DNA of 64,000 nucleotides from Acidimicrobiaceae bacterium (lineage in GTDB: Bacteria; Actinomycetota; Acidimicrobiia; Acidimicrobiales; UBA8592). Below the pieces are notes generated by a model that saw only the letters and a program-made list of their open reading frames with translations, ran no database searches and was not told where the DNA came from. The DNA lies in contig PAQG01000006.1 in assembly GCA_002709645.1 (NCBI GenBank), positions 1 through 64,000 on the forward strand. The letters are read 5' to 3'. How positions within the stretch are numbered: position 1 is the first letter of the stretch; each line of letters starts with the position of its first letter. The translations under genes and the position numbers were made by a program. Positions 1 through 9,626 of the stretch are shown piece after piece.

Positions 1-609
1 TTTGACCTGCCAGGCTGGCAGGAACTCTACGAAGAACTTTCCAATCAAGGTCTCATGGTCATAGCTGTAGCTATAGACGAAAACATAGAAGCCATCAAGG
101 AACTAGCAAATGGAATCACTTATCCGGTTCTTATGGACAAAGACCATATTCTTACCGAACTGTATGCAATAAGTAATGTCCCATCCGTAATTTGGATAGA
201 TGAAAAGGGAATGATCTCTCGACCTGCAGCAAGTGAATTTGGAACTGATACTTTTGCAGAAATAACTGGGATTAGCCGAGAAACCCACATGCAACAGGTA
301 CGTGACTGGGTGCATGATGGAGCGCTGCCAGAAGATGCTTCTTATGTTGTCCCTGACCTCTCTGAAGAAGAGATTCAAGCCAGACTTCATTTTAGGATCG
401 CTGTTCACCTAAGAAGAGAAGATCAACTAGGTGAAGCGGATATACATTTTGATAAAGCCGCCGAACTCGCTCCACTTGATTTCACTATTGTTCGCGCGAG
501 CATGCCTTTGCGTGGTGGAGATCCATTTGGTGAGGAATTCTTTACCCTTTATCAAAAATACCAAGATGCTGGTTCTCCTTTCCATGGAATTCCCAGAGGT
601 GCAAGCTAG
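1..609 (+). CDS. Redoxin/TlpA-like thioredoxin-fold protein with C-terminal helical (TPR-like) region, 5' truncated by window start
   Basis: Frame is open from base 1 (FDLPGWQELYEELSNQGLMVIAVAIDEN...); 'NVPSVIWIDEKG' matches the cis-Pro segment of the thioredoxin fold; the C-terminal part resembles a TPR ('LGEADIHFDKAAELAPLDF'). Confidence 0.7.
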   Translation, partial: FDLPGWQELYEELSNQGLMVIAVAIDENIEAIKELANGITYPVLMDKDHILTELYAISNVPSVIWIDEKGMISRPAASEFGTDTFAEITGISRETHMQQVRDWVHDGALPEDASYVVPDLSEEEIQARLHFRIAVHLRREDQLGEADIHFDKAAELAPLDFTIVRASMPLRGGDPFGEEFFTLYQKYQDAGSPFHGIPRGAS

Positions 610-613
610 GCGA

Positions 614-1174
614 CTAATGATGCATCCCATCAATGGGAATTACGCGTTGACTTACTTCTGAAAGTTCCCCCTTTGCGATCTCAAACGATACAACTTTCTC
701 GGCTCGGTGTTGGCCAGATTGCATTTTCCCGCTCACGATATCAATCTCTAATCCTTCAATCACGGGAATAAGCGCTATTGCCCGAAATCCCTTGTCGGTT
801 CCCGGGCTAGGACGTTTGGTCTCAGTGATTAAATGTCCTGACTGCCAAACCCATTCTTCATTGACGCTCACGAAACGACAACGATGATTTGCTGGGTTTC
901 TTGAAACCAAAGCTCCAGGGCAAATAAGAAATTGGCCTTCAATCCATGGCATTACGCCTAGTCCTGATCTTTCAAACCCCGACTCAAATGCCTGCTTAAT
1001 GATGGCATCATGGTCACCTGATTGAATAGCTCTATGCCGAATTTCATTTTGCATTTCTATCTGCAATTGATCTAATTCTTTATCGCTCAGCTCTTGAATA
1101 AAAAATGACCACATCGCTGAGTCTGTTAGCGCCATAGGGTTGTTCTGTTCATCTATTGGGTCATCCATATGCAT
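614..1174 (-). CDS. Hypothetical protein
   Basis: 186-aa ORF filling the space between neighbours; no family recognised. Confidence 0.55.
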   Translation of the reverse strand: MHMDDPIDEQNNPMALTDSAMWSFFIQELSDKELDQLQIEMQNEIRHRAIQSGDHDAIIKQAFESGFERSGLGVMPWIEGQFLICPGALVSRNPANHRCRFVSVNEEWVWQSGHLITETKRPSPGTDKGFRAIALIPVIEGLEIDIVSGKMQSGQHRAEKVVSFEIAKGELSEVSQRVIPIDGMHH

Positions 1175-1225
1175 ATTCTGCCACTACCCTGTGCCATTTC
1201 GTGTAATGCTTCCATAGACCTGATT

Positions 1226-1249
1226 TCTCAAATCACTTTAAATTTGAGA
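1226..1249. promoter_or_regulatory. Inverted repeat TCTCAAAT-(8)-ATTTGAGA, operator candidate
   Basis: Perfect 8-bp arms in a divergent intergenic region. Confidence 0.35.
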
Positions 1250-1272
1250 GAATAGCTAAAGAAGGGAGAGAT

Positions 1273-2238
1273 ATGAATCTTTGGCCACAGGATTGGGGTC
1301 CACACGGTGAAGAACTTCAGAAATTGTTGAAAGAATCTCAACCTTCCTCTGAAGCGGCAGAAGATGATTCGGATAATCCAACTCTTTCAGCAAAGGATTA
1401 TGTCAATCTGATGCGAGAAACCCTTGCTGCGACCCCGTTCCCACTAGATGAGCACGCTGAAGAGACTGAAATAAATGGCGTCCCTTGCCGAATAATGACT
1501 CCGAGCACAAGGTCTCAAGGAGTGTACTTGCATTTTCATGGGGGGGGAATGGTTGCTGGGAGTGCCTTTATGGGGGATGTAGAGAACCGTCATTTGTCTA
1601 ATACATTTGACCTTTCGGTAGTTTCAGTTGATTACCGGCTCGCTCCAGAGTTCCCATTTCCTGCAGCACCTGATGATGGCTTCGCTGTAGCTACATGGTT
1701 ATTAGAGAATAGTGAGAACAAATTCGGAACAACGAATTTAGTGATTGGAGGAGAGTCAGCTGGAGCTTATCTAGCTGCATTAACACTTCTTCGGTTAAGA
1801 GAATCAGTGGGTCCTGAGGCAGTAAATCGATTTTTAGGAGCAAATCTTATCTTTGGCGTATTTGACTGGAGTCAATCACCGTCACAACTTGGGAAACGGC
1901 CATTTCCCGATGACTTTGATGTTCTATCACCTGAAATAATTAGTTTCTTTGCAGAAATGTATCTTCCGGAATTGAACTTAGAAGATCGGCGTGATCCTTC
2001 CGTCTCTCCAACATATGCTGACTTAAGAGGACTTATACCAGCATATTTTTGTGTTGGTTCTTCTGATCATCTCCTTGATGACACATTATTCCTAGCGAAT
2101 AGATGGCGCGTCGCTGGGAATAATTGCAACATTGATGTTTTCCCAAGGGCACCTCATGCGTTTACGATGTTTCCTTCTCCGTACGTGGAATTATTCGCGG
2201 AACGTCGAGACGCGTGGTTTTCAGAAATCCTTACTTAA
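1273..2238 (+). CDS. Alpha/beta hydrolase, HSL/acetyl-esterase type
   Basis: HFHGGGMVAGS oxyanion motif, GGESAGAY nucleophile elbow, 'PHAFTMF' His; RBS 'agggagag' upstream. Confidence 0.88.
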   Translation: MNLWPQDWGPHGEELQKLLKESQPSSEAAEDDSDNPTLSAKDYVNLMRETLAATPFPLDEHAEETEINGVPCRIMTPSTRSQGVYLHFHGGGMVAGSAFMGDVENRHLSNTFDLSVVSVDYRLAPEFPFPAAPDDGFAVATWLLENSENKFGTTNLVIGGESAGAYLAALTLLRLRESVGPEAVNRFLGANLIFGVFDWSQSPSQLGKRPFPDDFDVLSPEIISFFAEMYLPELNLEDRRDPSVSPTYADLRGLIPAYFCVGSSDHLLDDTLFLANRWRVAGNNCNIDVFPRAPHAFTMFPSPYVELFAERRDAWFSEILT

Positions 2239-2243
2239 GAGGG

Positions 2244-3488
2244 TTAGCTTGAATCTGGTTTCACTTCTGAAAAATCCTTAACATCCCGCAAAGCTGGGAA
2301 GAATCGCCACCAGATTACAACTACTGCCAATGTCCCAACTCCTCCAAAGAGGATCGCCCCGACTAATCCAAATGCTGCAGCTGTTAATCCAGATTCAACT
2401 GCCCCCAATTCATTCGAAGCGCCGATAAAGACACCCTCTACAGCCAGGACTCGACCTCTCATTTGTTCTGGGGTAGCTAAAGGAACAAGGCTTGCACGTA
2501 TATACACCGAGACTGCATCCGCTCCGGAAAGAACCATGAGAGCTCCGAAAGCCAGCACAAAATTTGTTGATAATCCAAGAACAATTGTTCCACAACCGAA
2601 AACAGCAACAGCGGTTAATAATGATTTTCCAATATCTCTGCGAAGAGGTCGGACAGATAATGTTACTGCCACAACCGTAGCTCCAATCCCAACACCGGCT
2701 CGGAGCCAGCCAAGGCCAACAGCTCCAACGCCAAGCCGATCCTCAGCTATCGCAGGGAGCAACGCTACAGCACCTCCGAAAAGAACCGCTATAAGGTCAA
2801 GCGATATAGCGCCATATAGAATTGGGCTTTTTCTGATAAATTTTAACCCCTCAAGGGCATCACGAAATGCTTGCCGGCCACCTGTCGTAGCTAACCTCTT
2901 TATTGACGAAGGTCCAACAGTTAGCAACAGCAGATTGGCTATTAAATAGGATATAACAGCCGCAAGATACGGGAATGATGCCCCAGCGACAAAGATAAAT
3001 CCGAATAGGGCCGGTCCTACAATTATTCCCGCTTGGAATGCAACCGATTTTAAGGCAACGACCCTTTCCACCACATCATCTGGAGACCAATCAATGGGTA
3101 AAGCGCGGCTAGCTGGCATAGCGAAGGCTCTCGCAACTCCGAAAAGCGCTATCAGACCAAAAATAGGAAGAACTGAAGTCGGCTCAGAAGCTACGTATAG
3201 AAACAGCAGAAATGATGCGAGTGCTTCTGCGAATAACGCAAAGCTGAAAACCTTTCTCCTATCAAATCGATCAGCGATTGGGCCAGTAAACGGCGACAGA
3301 AGAGCTAAAGGAAGAAATTCAGCAAGACCAAGCAAACCAAGGTTAAGTTCACTTCCGGTCATGTCGTAAACCTGTTTCCCAACTATCGTGATCTGGCCTA
3401 CGGTTGCTAAAGCAGAAAAGAAAGAAGCAGTTAAAAGAATCTTTACTTTTCTTGGAACTTGACCAGTAGAGTTTGCTGTTTCAGTCAA
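2244..3488 (-). CDS. MFS transporter
   Basis: About 12 hydrophobic segments, 'GPIADRFDRRKVF' MFS motif A. Confidence 0.88.
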   Translation of the reverse strand: MTETANSTGQVPRKVKILLTASFFSALATVGQITIVGKQVYDMTGSELNLGLLGLAEFLPLALLSPFTGPIADRFDRRKVFSFALFAEALASFLLFLYVASEPTSVLPIFGLIALFGVARAFAMPASRALPIDWSPDDVVERVVALKSVAFQAGIIVGPALFGFIFVAGASFPYLAAVISYLIANLLLLTVGPSSIKRLATTGGRQAFRDALEGLKFIRKSPILYGAISLDLIAVLFGGAVALLPAIAEDRLGVGAVGLGWLRAGVGIGATVVAVTLSVRPLRRDIGKSLLTAVAVFGCGTIVLGLSTNFVLAFGALMVLSGADAVSVYIRASLVPLATPEQMRGRVLAVEGVFIGASNELGAVESGLTAAAFGLVGAILFGGVGTLAVVVIWWRFFPALRDVKDFSEVKPDSS

Positions 3489-4834
3489 CGTTTTTGATCC
3501 GGCGCTGATTGCACAATCTCTTCTGATTCCCTCATGGCAGCAGCGAAAATACCCTTACTCATTAAACTACTCTCAGTAGACCTTCGTAAACGATAGATTT
3601 CAGCTCGTGCCCCATGGACTATTTTGCTCTCCGGGGAAGCTTCAGCAGCAAATTCAATTAAATGGCATGCAAGTCGCAGGTCACCAGTAGATGCGTGAAC
3701 TTGTGCCCGTTCAACTAGTTTCTCAACTCCTCCAGAAAGAAAAGCAAGTTCTTCAGCTAAGATTTTCTGAGGCGATGGTTTTAGAGAAGAAGGATCAGCA
3801 TCCCACCAACCTCCGTATTTTCGCCAAATATTTCTAACAACAAATTCAGGTTCGTCGTAAAGAGGTTGTAACCATGGAAGTCCCAACATATCTTCGTCGA
3901 CTTTTACCTCATGAACAATATGGTTTAATTGCTCACCTCTATTCATGAGTTCCAAAGTGTCAGAAACTAACTTCTCTAACACATCTGCGATATCTCCAAG
4001 GACACGATTTATCCTGTCCGTTCCAGAAATTGGCAAACCATGCGCCGGAAGAAGCAATTCAGCATCATACGTCATCATTTGCCGAAGCGCTGCAGCCCAT
4101 TCAAGTGGATACCGTTGCACTTTTTGCGGATTTCCCGCATTAGGGAACACCCAAATAACTAGATCGCCAGTAACCAGAGTTTTTTGTGAAGGAATCCAGG
4201 CCCATGTGTGGTCATCAGTCTCTCCCTTCCCATGGTTGAATTCTATATTGAGGCCCCCAACCGATAGTTTCATTTCATCTTGATATACGACATCAGGCCA
4301 GACAGTTCCCTCCGGAACAAATAAAGAAGAACCTGATGTCAATCCCATGCCATGTTTCGGAGATACACCACCAAACTGCCTTCTATTAATTAGCGTATTC
4401 CAATTATTCGTCTGCTCATAGCGCCGTAGCCTACGTGGAACGTTTTCATGGCCGAAGACTGTCGGGTGGCGGTAATTGCGGTTTTCGGCATCAGCGATGA
4501 TTGCACCGGAACCACCGACATGATCTAAATGCCCGTGTGTATATACCAAAGAGTGTATTTGGTCTGTGGTCCACTTACGTAAAGAATCAACAACAGCAAC
4601 CCCACTTGCTTCCCCACTAGCATCAAATGCTACAAGTCCATCATCTGTTCTGAAAACGACCATATGGCTGAAAGATTCAATGACAGCTATACCTTCATCA
4701 ATCACGCTTAATTGATTAGACACTCTGTTAGTCGGCTCAGTTGCTATGCCTTCATCAATAACTTTTGAAGAAAGCTCAATAGGGTCTTCTGTACGTATTG
4801 TTTTCAAATCCCGAGGTTTCGGATGTAAGGACAC
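3485..4834 (-). CDS. MBL-fold metallo-hydrolase, alkylsulfatase-like
   Basis: 'YTHGHLDHVGG' (HxHxDH), 'HGKGETDDHTWAWIP', 'VTGDLVIW', 'LPAHGLPI'; overlaps the MFS gene start by 4 nt. Confidence 0.85.
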   Translation of the reverse strand: MSLHPKPRDLKTIRTEDPIELSSKVIDEGIATEPTNRVSNQLSVIDEGIAVIESFSHMVVFRTDDGLVAFDASGEASGVAVVDSLRKWTTDQIHSLVYTHGHLDHVGGSGAIIADAENRNYRHPTVFGHENVPRRLRRYEQTNNWNTLINRRQFGGVSPKHGMGLTSGSSLFVPEGTVWPDVVYQDEMKLSVGGLNIEFNHGKGETDDHTWAWIPSQKTLVTGDLVIWVFPNAGNPQKVQRYPLEWAAALRQMMTYDAELLLPAHGLPISGTDRINRVLGDIADVLEKLVSDTLELMNRGEQLNHIVHEVKVDEDMLGLPWLQPLYDEPEFVVRNIWRKYGGWWDADPSSLKPSPQKILAEELAFLSGGVEKLVERAQVHASTGDLRLACHLIEFAAEASPESKIVHGARAEIYRLRRSTESSLMSKGIFAAAMRESEEIVQSAPDQKR

Positions 4835-4842
4835 TATCTATC

Positions 4843-5628
4843 TCATTTCCGATTAAATTCTGCTTTCCCGGGCCCATGTTCAATAAAGCTTTGCACACCA
4901 ACCAAACGATCCTCTGTCTCAAAACAATCGCCGAATGCTTCCGCTTCAACTTTAACGGCTTCCTCCAAGGGCATTGAAAGGCCTTGCATCATCGCCCGTT
5001 TAATAAACTGAAGAGATTTAGGACCATTCGCATACTCTTCCGCTGCTTCGATTGCCTTCGGGTAGCATTCCTCGTCAGGGAACACCGCTGAAACAAGCCC
5101 GATCTGTTCTGCTTCAGCTGCTTTAACTTGTCGACCCGAGTAATTAATTTCTTTAGCTTTTGTGATTCCAACTAGCCGCATCAATCGTTGCGTTCCACCA
5201 GCACCAGGGAGAATACCTAAAAGAACTTCTGGCTGCCCAAAAACCGCTCTCTCACCGGCAAAACGGAAGTCAGTTGCCATAGCAAGTTCACAACCTCCTC
5301 CAAGCGCATACCCATTTACTGCACTAATAGTAATCTGCGGAAGATTTTCTATTGCCAACAAAGCATTATGTAGATTCATGGAAAACTCAACTGCTTCTTC
5401 TTTATCTTTAATGGCAGGGAACTCTTTAATGTCCGCTCCAGCAGCAAAGATTTTTGGGCCACCCCAAACTACAACTGCACCGACCGATTCATTAGTTGCC
5501 AGACTGTTCACTACTTCATGCAATTCGGCAGTTAACTGCATACTTATCGCATTCATCGGGGGTCGATCAAGCCTTATTGTTGCAACTCCTGTATCACCAT
5601 CAATTTCGACATTTACAAACTCTCCCAT
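4843..5628 (-). CDS. Enoyl-CoA hydratase/isomerase family
   Basis: 'FAAGADIKEF' and 'ALGGGCELAMATDFRFAGE' crotonase motifs; Met at 5628 (MGEFVNVEI) preferred over ORF start 5658. Confidence 0.9.
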   Translation of the reverse strand: MGEFVNVEIDGDTGVATIRLDRPPMNAISMQLTAELHEVVNSLATNESVGAVVVWGGPKIFAAGADIKEFPAIKDKEEAVEFSMNLHNALLAIENLPQITISAVNGYALGGGCELAMATDFRFAGERAVFGQPEVLLGILPGAGGTQRLMRLVGITKAKEINYSGRQVKAAEAEQIGLVSAVFPDEECYPKAIEAAEEYANGPKSLQFIKRAMMQGLSMPLEEAVKVEAEAFGDCFETEDRLVGVQSFIEHGPGKAEFNRK

Positions 5629-5693
5629 GCTAATCTCCTTTATTTTTTTGCAAGGCATCGTGAGAATAGCCTAACAGCGACCCAGTTACTATC

Positions 5694-6464
5694 TCATTCC
5701 GTTTCAAATGTCCGAATTAATTCCAACGGCCTGTTCGTAGTTATTGAATTCACCTTTGCAGCTAATAGCGAATTCATCACAGATCCTTCATCAACAGTAA
5801 AAACCCAGACTTCTAAATCAAACCCATGAATTACTCTAATAATTCTTGCTGTCAAGAACCTGTAATTAGTGTTTATCCCAATAACGTTTGGGAGACTCAA
5901 GACGGACCCGAAACGAGATTGAAGATAGATTTTGTCAAAAAATCGTAGCCCTAGTAGAAAGCGATCAACTCTAGAGAGATTGACAAGCACATTTAACTCA
6001 GGAAATTCTTTTACAAATTTTTTAACGTCTTTGATCATCAGTCCTGAAAAGATCACTTTCCCCTGAATGTTCAATTCGTTAATACTGGAAACCAACCTGT
6101 CATTAGGTAAACCAGACTTCAGGTCAAGATTCCATTTCGTACTTGAAGAGAATTCCTTCAATAACTCCTCAACCAAGGGAACTGATTCAGTTGAAAAATT
6201 TTTATCTGGAGATTTCACTTTTAATGGCTTTATATCTTCCCAATTGGTCTCAGATATTTTTCCTGCCCCAGAAGTCATCTCCCCTAATGTAGGCCCATGC
6301 AAGGCTACAGAATATCCGTCCTTGGTTGTTGAAACATCAACTTCAACGACATCACAGCCAACCTCAATCGCTGAAATTACCGATGCTCTAGTGTTCTCTG
6401 GGAATGCTGACGAATTTCCTTTATGAGCGATAATCTGACGTTTACCAGTTGCCCATTTATCCAT
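5694..6464 (-). CDS. Glycerophosphodiester phosphodiesterase family protein
   Basis: 'IIAHKGNSSAFPENTRASVISAIEVGCDVVEVDVSTTKDGYSVALHG', a GDPD TIM-barrel signature with variant residues. Confidence 0.85.
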   Translation of the reverse strand: MDKWATGKRQIIAHKGNSSAFPENTRASVISAIEVGCDVVEVDVSTTKDGYSVALHGPTLGEMTSGAGKISETNWEDIKPLKVKSPDKNFSTESVPLVEELLKEFSSSTKWNLDLKSGLPNDRLVSSINELNIQGKVIFSGLMIKDVKKFVKEFPELNVLVNLSRVDRFLLGLRFFDKIYLQSRFGSVLSLPNVIGINTNYRFLTARIIRVIHGFDLEVWVFTVDEGSVMNSLLAAKVNSITTNRPLELIRTFETE

Positions 6465-6616
6465 AATCCTAGATTATCCAATGATTTAGCCCCAGTGAGA
6501 CCCCCAAATGTTAATTCCTGTCTCCGGAGCATCTATTATCTATTCCTTTACCGAAGACTTGGTAAATAACAGCTAGCTCCCAATTCCTCTCCTAATCTAG
6601 AAGAGGAGGGACAAAC

Positions 6617-7855
6617 ATGACCGATCAAGACCTACAACATGATATTGATACGGCATTAGTTGACAACCCTCAGGTTCTTTGGGGTTCACGTGTCATCAAG
6701 CGCTCCCTATTTGATGCTGACGGAAGTACTCTTGGTTCTATTCAAGACCTTTTGCTAATCCCTGCAGCAACTGGAAACAACCTATATCTGCGCGGATTTC
6801 TCGCAGTTGTTGATAGAAGACTTATCTTCGTTCACGAAGCTCGAGTAGACGCTGTTGATAGAGATGGCTTACACCTTCGCGGCGGGACACTTGATCTCAG
6901 AATTTTTAAACGCCGACCTGGGGAACTGCTTCTCAGTGAAGACGTATACGGGACAGAGACAAACGAACATAGCATACGAGACGTCGGTTTTTGCGAAAAC
7001 AATCTCAACGATGGGAAATGGATAACTAGTCAAGTTGCATTTTCGTTAGGGGGAAGGCTACGAAGAAAAAACCTAGAGATAACAACGTGGGATAAAGTAG
7101 CTGAAGCATTCAGCCCTGATCCAGTCTCTGGTGATTTGGCTCGTTTACGCGAACTCCACAAAGCTGACGCAGCCGAAGCGATCCAAGCAATTCCTGAAAG
7201 CCGCAGATCGCAACTAACAGCAGCTCTTGAGGCAAGCCGCCTAGCTGACCTACTTGAAGAACTCCCTGAAAGCGCGCAAGCTGAAATTCTTAACACACTT
7301 GATACAGCTGATGCAATTGAGGTTCTAGGAGAAATGGAGATTGATGATGAAATTGATCTCCTAAAAGAACTAGAACCCTCACAAAGAGAAACTTTGTTAG
7401 CCCAAATGGATCCAGAAAACGTCCGTCAAATCCGGTCATTATTGAGCTATAACGAAGACACTGCTGGCGGGATGATGACTCCTGAAGCAATAGTTTTAAC
7501 GCCTGAAGCTACAGTTGCTGATGCTATAGCGAGACTTCGTGATACTGATCTTCCCCCAGCTATATCTGTTCGATTATTTGTCGCTGAGTCCCCTACACAA
7601 GCTCCAACAGGAAAATTCCTTGGAAGTGTTACCTTACCTAGGCTGCTTCGTGAACCTCCTACGTGTTTAGTGGGAGACTGTATCGATCGAAATGAACCGA
7701 CACTTCAACCCAACACCTCAGAAACAGAAGTGGCGGCTTTGCTAGCCCGATATGACCTTCTAGCTGTTGCTGTGGTTGATGCATTACATCGACTGGTTGG
7801 AGTCGTAACTGTTGATGATGTAATCATTCGACTAACCGAAGGAGCTTCGTCATGA
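6617..7855 (+). CDS. MgtE N-domain plus CBS-domain protein with N-terminal PRC-barrel-like region (no membrane domain)
   Basis: MgtE_N-type repeats ('LADLLEELPESAQAEILNTLDTADAIEVLGEMEIDDEIDLLKELEP...'), 'EDTAGGMMTPEAIVL' and CBS; no transmembrane segment. Confidence 0.85.
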   Translation: MTDQDLQHDIDTALVDNPQVLWGSRVIKRSLFDADGSTLGSIQDLLLIPAATGNNLYLRGFLAVVDRRLIFVHEARVDAVDRDGLHLRGGTLDLRIFKRRPGELLLSEDVYGTETNEHSIRDVGFCENNLNDGKWITSQVAFSLGGRLRRKNLEITTWDKVAEAFSPDPVSGDLARLRELHKADAAEAIQAIPESRRSQLTAALEASRLADLLEELPESAQAEILNTLDTADAIEVLGEMEIDDEIDLLKELEPSQRETLLAQMDPENVRQIRSLLSYNEDTAGGMMTPEAIVLTPEATVADAIARLRDTDLPPAISVRLFVAESPTQAPTGKFLGSVTLPRLLREPPTCLVGDCIDRNEPTLQPNTSETEVAALLARYDLLAVAVVDALHRLVGVVTVDDVIIRLTEGASS

Positions 7856-8331
7856 AAATCCGTGATGAAACAGTTACTATGCCCGGTGTAGGTGGACGTT
7901 CCCTCAGCTCTAACTATGATCGCGATACGGTCGGGAGATGGTCGGAAGCTGTCGCTCGCTTTATGGGTGGTGGGAAATTCCTTATCATCCAGACACTCGT
8001 TGTGATTGCTTGGATTACTATGAACGCCATCGCTGGGTCTAAAGGACTCTGGGATGAATACCCGTTCATCCTCCTCAACCTCCTTTTCAGCATCGAAGCT
8101 GCTTATGCTGCCCCTCTTATCCTCCTAGCCCAGCATCGCCAAGATGCAAGAGACAGGGCTTTAGCAGAAAGAGATCGAGAAGTTAACAGCAGGATCCTAT
8201 CCGATAGCGAATTCCTCACTAGGGAACTCGCAGCTATTCGAATACGTTTAGATGACATGGCGAGCGCTTCAGAACTAGAAACACTAATAACTGAAGTAAA
8301 GTCTCAAAGCAGCCCCATTCCCGACACATAG
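7852..8331 (+). CDS. DUF1003 family membrane protein
   Basis: 'SEAVARFMGGGKFLIIQTLVVIAWITMN...YPFILLNLLFSIEAAYAAPLILLAQHRQDARDR' is typical DUF1003; 4-nt overlap with the preceding gene. Confidence 0.9.
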   Translation: MKIRDETVTMPGVGGRSLSSNYDRDTVGRWSEAVARFMGGGKFLIIQTLVVIAWITMNAIAGSKGLWDEYPFILLNLLFSIEAAYAAPLILLAQHRQDARDRALAERDREVNSRILSDSEFLTRELAAIRIRLDDMASASELETLITEVKSQSSPIPDT

Positions 8332-8395
8332 CAGTTGCCACCTGAATTTCCTGTGCTGGGTTTTTTCGCTATTCTGATTACTACTAGGAGACCAA

Positions 8396-9610
8396 ATGAT
8401 TGAAATCCCAAAAATTATTTCTGTGGATGACCATGTGGTTGAACCACCAGATCTATGGACTGAACGACTTCCAGCAAAGTACAAAGATAAAGGGCCTCGT
8501 GTTGAAAGAGATAAGGCCATATTCAATTTTGAAGGAGGAGTTTTCTCATACGAAAAAGGGGTCAAAGACGGAGAGGACTGCGATTGGTGGATTTACGATG
8601 ATCTCGTTTACCCCTTCCCGAAACTTTCTGCAGCAGTAGGTTTTGACAGTCTTGATGTAACACCTGTGACTTTTGACCAGATACGACCAGGGTGTTGGAA
8701 ACAGAAAGAACGACTTGAAGATATGGATGCAAACCATGTTGAGGCATCAGTTAACTTCCCTAATGTCCTACCTAGATTCTGCGGGCAAGCTTTCCTTGAA
8801 CGTCAAGATAAAGACTTGGCGCTCCTCTGCGTACAAGCATATAACGACTGGATGATTGATGAATGGTGTAGCGGAGATGGAAAGGGGCGTTTAATCCCGA
8901 TGACTATCGTGCCTCTCTGGGACCCTACCCTTGCTGCGGAAGAAATACGTCGATGCGCAAACAAGGGAAGTCATGCTATCGCCTTTACAGAAAACCCCTA
9001 TCCATTAGGACTTCCCTCAATACATTCTCCAGATCGCCATTGGGACCCTGTCTTTCAAGCATGTGCTGAAACAGAAACTATTCTTAACATGCATATTGGA
9101 TCAAGTTCCAAAATGCCTGCGACGTCCCCTGATGCCCCATTCGCTGTAAGTTCAACTATCACTTTCTCTAACGCAATGGGATCGTTCTGTGATTACATTC
9201 TCTCCGGCGTATTTGATCGCTTCCCAAATCTTCGCATCGCGTACGCTGAAGGCCAAGTCGGATGGATGCCCTATGTTATTGAAAGGATGGACAAACTATG
9301 GGAGGAAAGAGATAACTCTTCAGATTTTGGGGTCATGCTCCCCAATCAGCCTTCCTCGTATATTCATGACCACATATATGGCTGCATCTTTGACGATGAA
9401 GTAGGCCTTCTAAACCGTGATCTAATCGGGATGGATCAAATATGTTTTGAAGTTGATTATCCTCATGCTGATTCGACATTCCCTCATACTAAAGAGGTTG
9501 CTACGTCAATCGTTACAAACGCTGGATTGAACGACGAAGAGATCTATAAACTTATGCGTGGAAACGCCATCAGAGGATGGGGTCTTGAGAGATTCGGCAT
9601 AACTGAATAA
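8396..9610 (+). CDS. Amidohydrolase family protein (ACMSD-like TIM barrel)
   Basis: 'ISVDDHVVEPPDLW', 'HIGSSSKMPATSPDAP', 'FEVDYPHADSTFPHT' motifs. Confidence 0.9.
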   Translation: MIEIPKIISVDDHVVEPPDLWTERLPAKYKDKGPRVERDKAIFNFEGGVFSYEKGVKDGEDCDWWIYDDLVYPFPKLSAAVGFDSLDVTPVTFDQIRPGCWKQKERLEDMDANHVEASVNFPNVLPRFCGQAFLERQDKDLALLCVQAYNDWMIDEWCSGDGKGRLIPMTIVPLWDPTLAAEEIRRCANKGSHAIAFTENPYPLGLPSIHSPDRHWDPVFQACAETETILNMHIGSSSKMPATSPDAPFAVSSTITFSNAMGSFCDYILSGVFDRFPNLRIAYAEGQVGWMPYVIERMDKLWEERDNSSDFGVMLPNQPSSYIHDHIYGCIFDDEVGLLNRDLIGMDQICFEVDYPHADSTFPHTKEVATSIVTNAGLNDEEIYKLMRGNAIRGWGLERFGITE

Positions 9611-9626
9611 AAATCATATTGTTGGT

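Noticed and set aside
2536-2949. 137-aa plus-strand ORF opposite the MFS gene
   Set aside because: Antisense shadow ORF; the MFS protein on the minus strand is well supported.
4680-4770. Short duplicated 'VIDEGIA' segment near the N-terminus of the MBL protein (3485..4834)
   Set aside because: Only one imperfect repeat of a few residues; likely a small internal duplication or coincidence, not a functional repeat array.
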